DNA of 64,000 nt from Metallyticus violacea (taxonomy: Eukaryota; Arthropoda; Insecta; Mantodea; Metallyticidae). The stretch covers positions 33,540,501 to 33,604,500 of the forward strand of contig CM060834.1 in NCBI GenBank assembly GCA_030762175.1. Direction: 5' to 3'. Below the pieces are notes generated by a model that was not told the DNA's origin, searched no databases, and saw only the letters and a program-made list of their open reading frames with translations. Below are positions 60,846 to 64,000 of this stretch, one piece after another. The stretch's first letter is position 1. The number at the start of each line of letters is the position of its first letter. The position numbers and the translations under genes are program-made.

Positions 60846-62494
60846 CGAGAATAAACTAGCAACTCTCTAAGCAGAAATAACAAAACTAACCAAAATTCGA
60901 TATCGAGATAATTGTCTCCCTAAAATGATCTATTTATTGACAGGTATTTTAGAAACTTCAAATTCCACTAAAATAAAGCAGAAAACTAACTGCAAATAAG
61001 CTGGGGCTCGGCATTTCGAACCCGTACAGAACAAATCTGCCTTATGTTAGCGGAGATATTTATCAAAGTGCGTATATGTAAACTGGAGAAATTAAGGCTC
61101 TTCGAAGGGAATCTCCAATTTTGAAACTCTTCCACGTCTAAAAATATGCCTCGAATGCCCTAAAATTATACGGATAATGCAATTAGCGCCAGTGCACGCT
61201 CTAATCACTGTAAAAAAATTATATTTAACCTCTTTTTCCACACAAAAAGTAGCAAAATTTGAGGCTTGTATTTCAGCGAGGTTGGCTTTTTTAAATCAAG
61301 CCTTCTTGAAATACACACACATGCATACCACAAAGACCAAAGAGTGTCATGCAGATAGAATGGTGCCCCAGCACTCCGAATGAATGCAGATTATGAAAAT
61401 TTTCCTTAGCCACAATGATGGTCAACTTAGTACTCTCAGGAGGGAGGCATCAAATTCCAGACCTAAAAATGTGCCTCCAATGACTCAGAAATTATACAGA
61501 GAATACGACCAATGACCCTCTTAGAGGAAATCACCACAAGAATCCAAAATTTAGCATCTATATTTTTGGCACTCCCAAAATATTGCGAACTATATACGGT
61601 GGCAGTTTTGAAACTTGAAGCCTCAGTGAAAAACACAACAAATCGAAATATGACCTCGGAGAATATTACACATAGACTGACGGCCAAACATTACGAATAT
61701 GTGCCGAATATAAAAATCTATTAATGGTAGTGGAGATATGCATTAAACATTTTAAAAATTGGCCATTTTGAGGCTCTATGCAGAGAGGCATCAAATTCGA
61801 AACAAGCCTACAAATATGCCTCGATTACGCAAAAACTATTCCATGTATAAAACTAGTTACTCTCTATAAAGAAAAAGTATCCAAAACACCCTAACGAGAA
61901 TTTTGGACATCAAAAAATTGGCAACAGTATTTTTTAAAATTCAAGATTTACTAAAATACGCAATTCATTAAAGCAGAAGACCACTGAGTGCTCTGCAGAT
62001 AGAGTGAGGTATTTCAAATATGAGCAGAATTTACCTGGCGGATATATTCATCAAAATATGTAAACATATTTGGCCATTATAGAGCTCTCCGGAAGAAAGC
62101 CTCATTTTCCAAATTGTCTCATGCATACACACCTGCCTCGAACGCTTTAAAATTTAAACCGGAAACACAACCAGCAACATTGTACGCAGAAATTAGAATA
62201 AAAAATCAATATAATAACTTATTAGCTTCAAAAAATTGCAAGGACGACTATGCTTTTTTTTTTTTTTTGTGTAAATTCAAGGTTCACTAAATTACATTGG
62301 GAACTGCTTCAGAATACGGCCATCAATTATTTACGCTCTTCTTTCACTAAACGGATGTCCTACAACTGAAAATATTTATTACTTTGCTCTATTATAAGTC
62401 TCCCTATTTTCTTCACTTACTCTATCTACTAACTAATTATCTACTATCTTATATGTGTCTTATTATTCTAGAGTAGTTTTTCACAACTTGTGGA

Positions 62495-62554
62495 ACCGCC
62501 TGTGGTGCCTCAGTAGTAAAAACGGGCGTTAAACACTACTCAAAAAAAAAAAAA
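62495..62554 (+). mobile_element. SINE family 2 3'-end fragment with perfect target duplication
   Basis: Only the last 60 bp or so of the family (GGTGCCTCAGTAGTAAAAAC, then GGGCGTTAAACACTACTC and poly-A) were inserted. The site is flanked by ACAACTTGTGGA at 62483-62494 and again at 62555-62566. This is a severely 5'-truncated but cleanly target-primed insertion. Confidence 0.85.
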
Positions 62555-62565
62555 AACAACTTGTG

Positions 62566-62642
62566 GAGGAGACGCGAACCCGGGTCATCTCAATCATAAG
62601 CTAAGCGCCTAGATCATTACCCTACAAGAACCATGCTGAAGT
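62566..62642 (-). mobile_element. tRNA-like SINE head, minus strand
   Basis: On the minus strand an A-box-like TAGGGTAATGATCTAGGC (complement near 62615-62632) and a B box GGTTCGCGTCTCC (complement at 62567-62579) lie at tRNA-like spacing. The element after the B box is cut by the SINE family 2 fragment and its duplicated target. Its 3' body was not recognised, so this may be a solo head or a degenerate tRNA pseudogene. Confidence 0.5.
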
Positions 62643-63640
62643 AATTTCAAAATCTTCCTCATATAGTATCTAAAGTTAAATTACAAATTAAATATAAAAC
62701 ATCTCAAACTTTATTAAAAGTTCTGAAAATTTTAGCGGATACTCGGAAAAAATGAATTTTCAATTAATCATGCGGCCTGACGGCCTACGCTCGCCTGCTT
62801 TTCGTTAGTATAAATTGATAGCGGATTGTGCGGAACTAAGTTAGCGGCCAAACCGTTGTAATGTAAAGAATGTTGTTCTGGAGTGTTGAAAATATTGAAA
62901 AATAAGTAAAATGTGCTGTGTTTATGTAAAAAGTGTAAGAAAGTGCGGAAAACATGTTTTACATCCTGCGTTGAACTTCAAGATCAACTTAACACATAAG
63001 AATTCTATAGTGTTTCCTAACGTGTCAAAATAATGACTAAGATCTATCATATATGCATGTAAAGTACACCACTATACATAATCTATGGGCGTAATACGGG
63101 CAGGAACAGCGTGCCTATTTGGGTCACTTGTCGAAAATCAGAAACGTTTAATGTTGCTATTACTACTGAGTTGACATGCGAAACAAGTGATTTGAGTGCA
63201 ACAAGGACAACCTAGTATATAATGACGTATTCTGAAGGTTAGCCTTACATTGTAAATTTAATACAAAAGAACATCTTAAACCATGCAGATAGAGTGGTGT
63301 CCTAGCTTTCCGAATATGTGCAGAACATAAAAATCTGCCATATGGTAGCGGAGACAAGTCATCAAAGTAAGCTCAAACTACGGGGAAGAGTAAGGCATGA
63401 AATTCGAAACTGTCCCACGCATACAAGTATGCCTCGATTGTTATAAAAATTATTCTGGGCATACCAATAGTGATCCTCTATGCAGAAATCATCACAAAGA
63501 TCCAAAATTCGATATCGAGATTTTTGGCCCGAAAATTTTTGTTGAGAGGGGCATTTTTGAAAATGCAAGATAAGCTAAAACTAAAACAGAAGATTACGGT
63601 GTACCCCAGCATTACGAATATGTCTGGGAATAACATAACT

Positions 63641-64000
63641 AAATTTAATTTATATTTATCAACTTATTTACAAATATATTAAAATAAAATATAGTATATG
63701 CCACGCGTGTTAAAAGTAATTTTATTTTGTTCATAGGCTTGCTTAGCTCCTCCGGTTTCGTTTCTGAGTACTGCACAAGGTTGTTACTGTAATGGATTTA
63801 TGGAAACAAATTGAATTATGTTTTTCTACCTAATCTTACTTCGAAAGGCAGTGTTGACAACTGTTTCATGCATTTACACTATGAACTTTTCTTTATTAAT
63901 GTTTAGTACACAATGTTCTTTTTATGAAACACATACCGGCTTATTTTTTAGGACTGTACGAAAACTAACACTTACCTACTAAATCAGAAGTTGCCGTATT
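63641..64000. other. No feature recognised
   Basis: AT-rich DNA at the window edge, without coding or repeat signals that I can support. Confidence 0.35.

Larger units (their letters stand above)
58620..63640. repeat. Degenerate tandem satellite, unit about 325 bp, at least 8 copies
   Basis: The landmark ATGCCTCGATTGCCCTAAAA (variants) occurs near 58717, 59044, 59369, 61148, 61473, 61818, 62135 and 63431. Adjacent spacings are 317-345 bp where uninterrupted. Other ordered words in each unit are GAGAATACAACTAG..ACCCTCTA.GCAGAAAT, CAAAATTCGATATCGAG, GCAGATAGAGTG, CCCAGCATTCCGAATATG, AGCGGAGATATTCATCAAAG and GGAGCTCTC.GGG. Copies are heavily diverged, so this is an old array. Two foreign segments interrupt it (about 59405-60845 and 62240-63265). 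No coding function is seen. Confidence 0.8.

Noticed and set aside
1..64000. Bacterial or phage gene system
   Set aside because: No operon-like coding, no long frames, spliced exons present, and SINE and LINE remnants throughout.

Overview
This 64 kb window is eukaryotic, almost certainly insect nuclear DNA. It is AT-rich and has no long open reading frame. It contains isolated exons with canonical splice sites, and most of the recognisable content is decayed transposable elements: non-LTR retrotransposons, Tc1/mariner-type transposases, tRNA-headed SINEs and foldback elements. The length of non-coding sequence and the element mix suggest a large-genome insect, perhaps polyneopteran. The species cannot be named from sequence alone.

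Two host exons stand out. At 2806-2978 (+) is the last coding exon of an SLC16/monocarboxylate-type transporter, followed by a short 3' UTR. At 56758-56989 (-) is an internal exon with most of a fibronectin type III domain, probably from an immunoglobulin-superfamily adhesion protein. The two genes converge, and the 54 kb between them holds no other firmly supported exon. A possible signal-peptide exon lies near 49.8 kb (-).

Layout: 1-2805, intron of the transporter gene. 2.8-5.3 kb, terminal exon, 3' UTR and AT-rich DNA. 5.4-12.56 kb, a non-coding array built from one short motif and its reverse complement, with 1.24-1.29 kb higher-order units and orientation switches. 13.3-14.85 kb, a LINE relic split by a SINE with a 12-bp target duplication. 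18.0-19.4 kb, an RTE-clade LINE pseudogene. 20.5-24.9 kb, relics of a repeat-borne protein family and of several DDE transposases. 22.5-29.3 kb, a SINE-dense stretch with at least four families. 29.4-55.9 kb, very AT-rich and CpG-poor DNA with further relics, a second LINE, an internally deleted mariner and five inverted-repeat elements. 55.9-64 kb, CpG-containing DNA with the FN3 exon, a SINE and an old degenerate satellite of about 325 bp.

The most interesting signal is that four separate foldback elements (30.4, 37.3, 46.7 and 52.4 kb) carry a common RNA-like motif in both arms: CTGATGATG, then a small stem-loop, then GAAAC-NN-GTC. This resembles a minimal hammerhead ribozyme core with one extra base before stem II. 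The 7-kb self-complementary array and the alternating CpG-poor and CpG-rich blocks come next.
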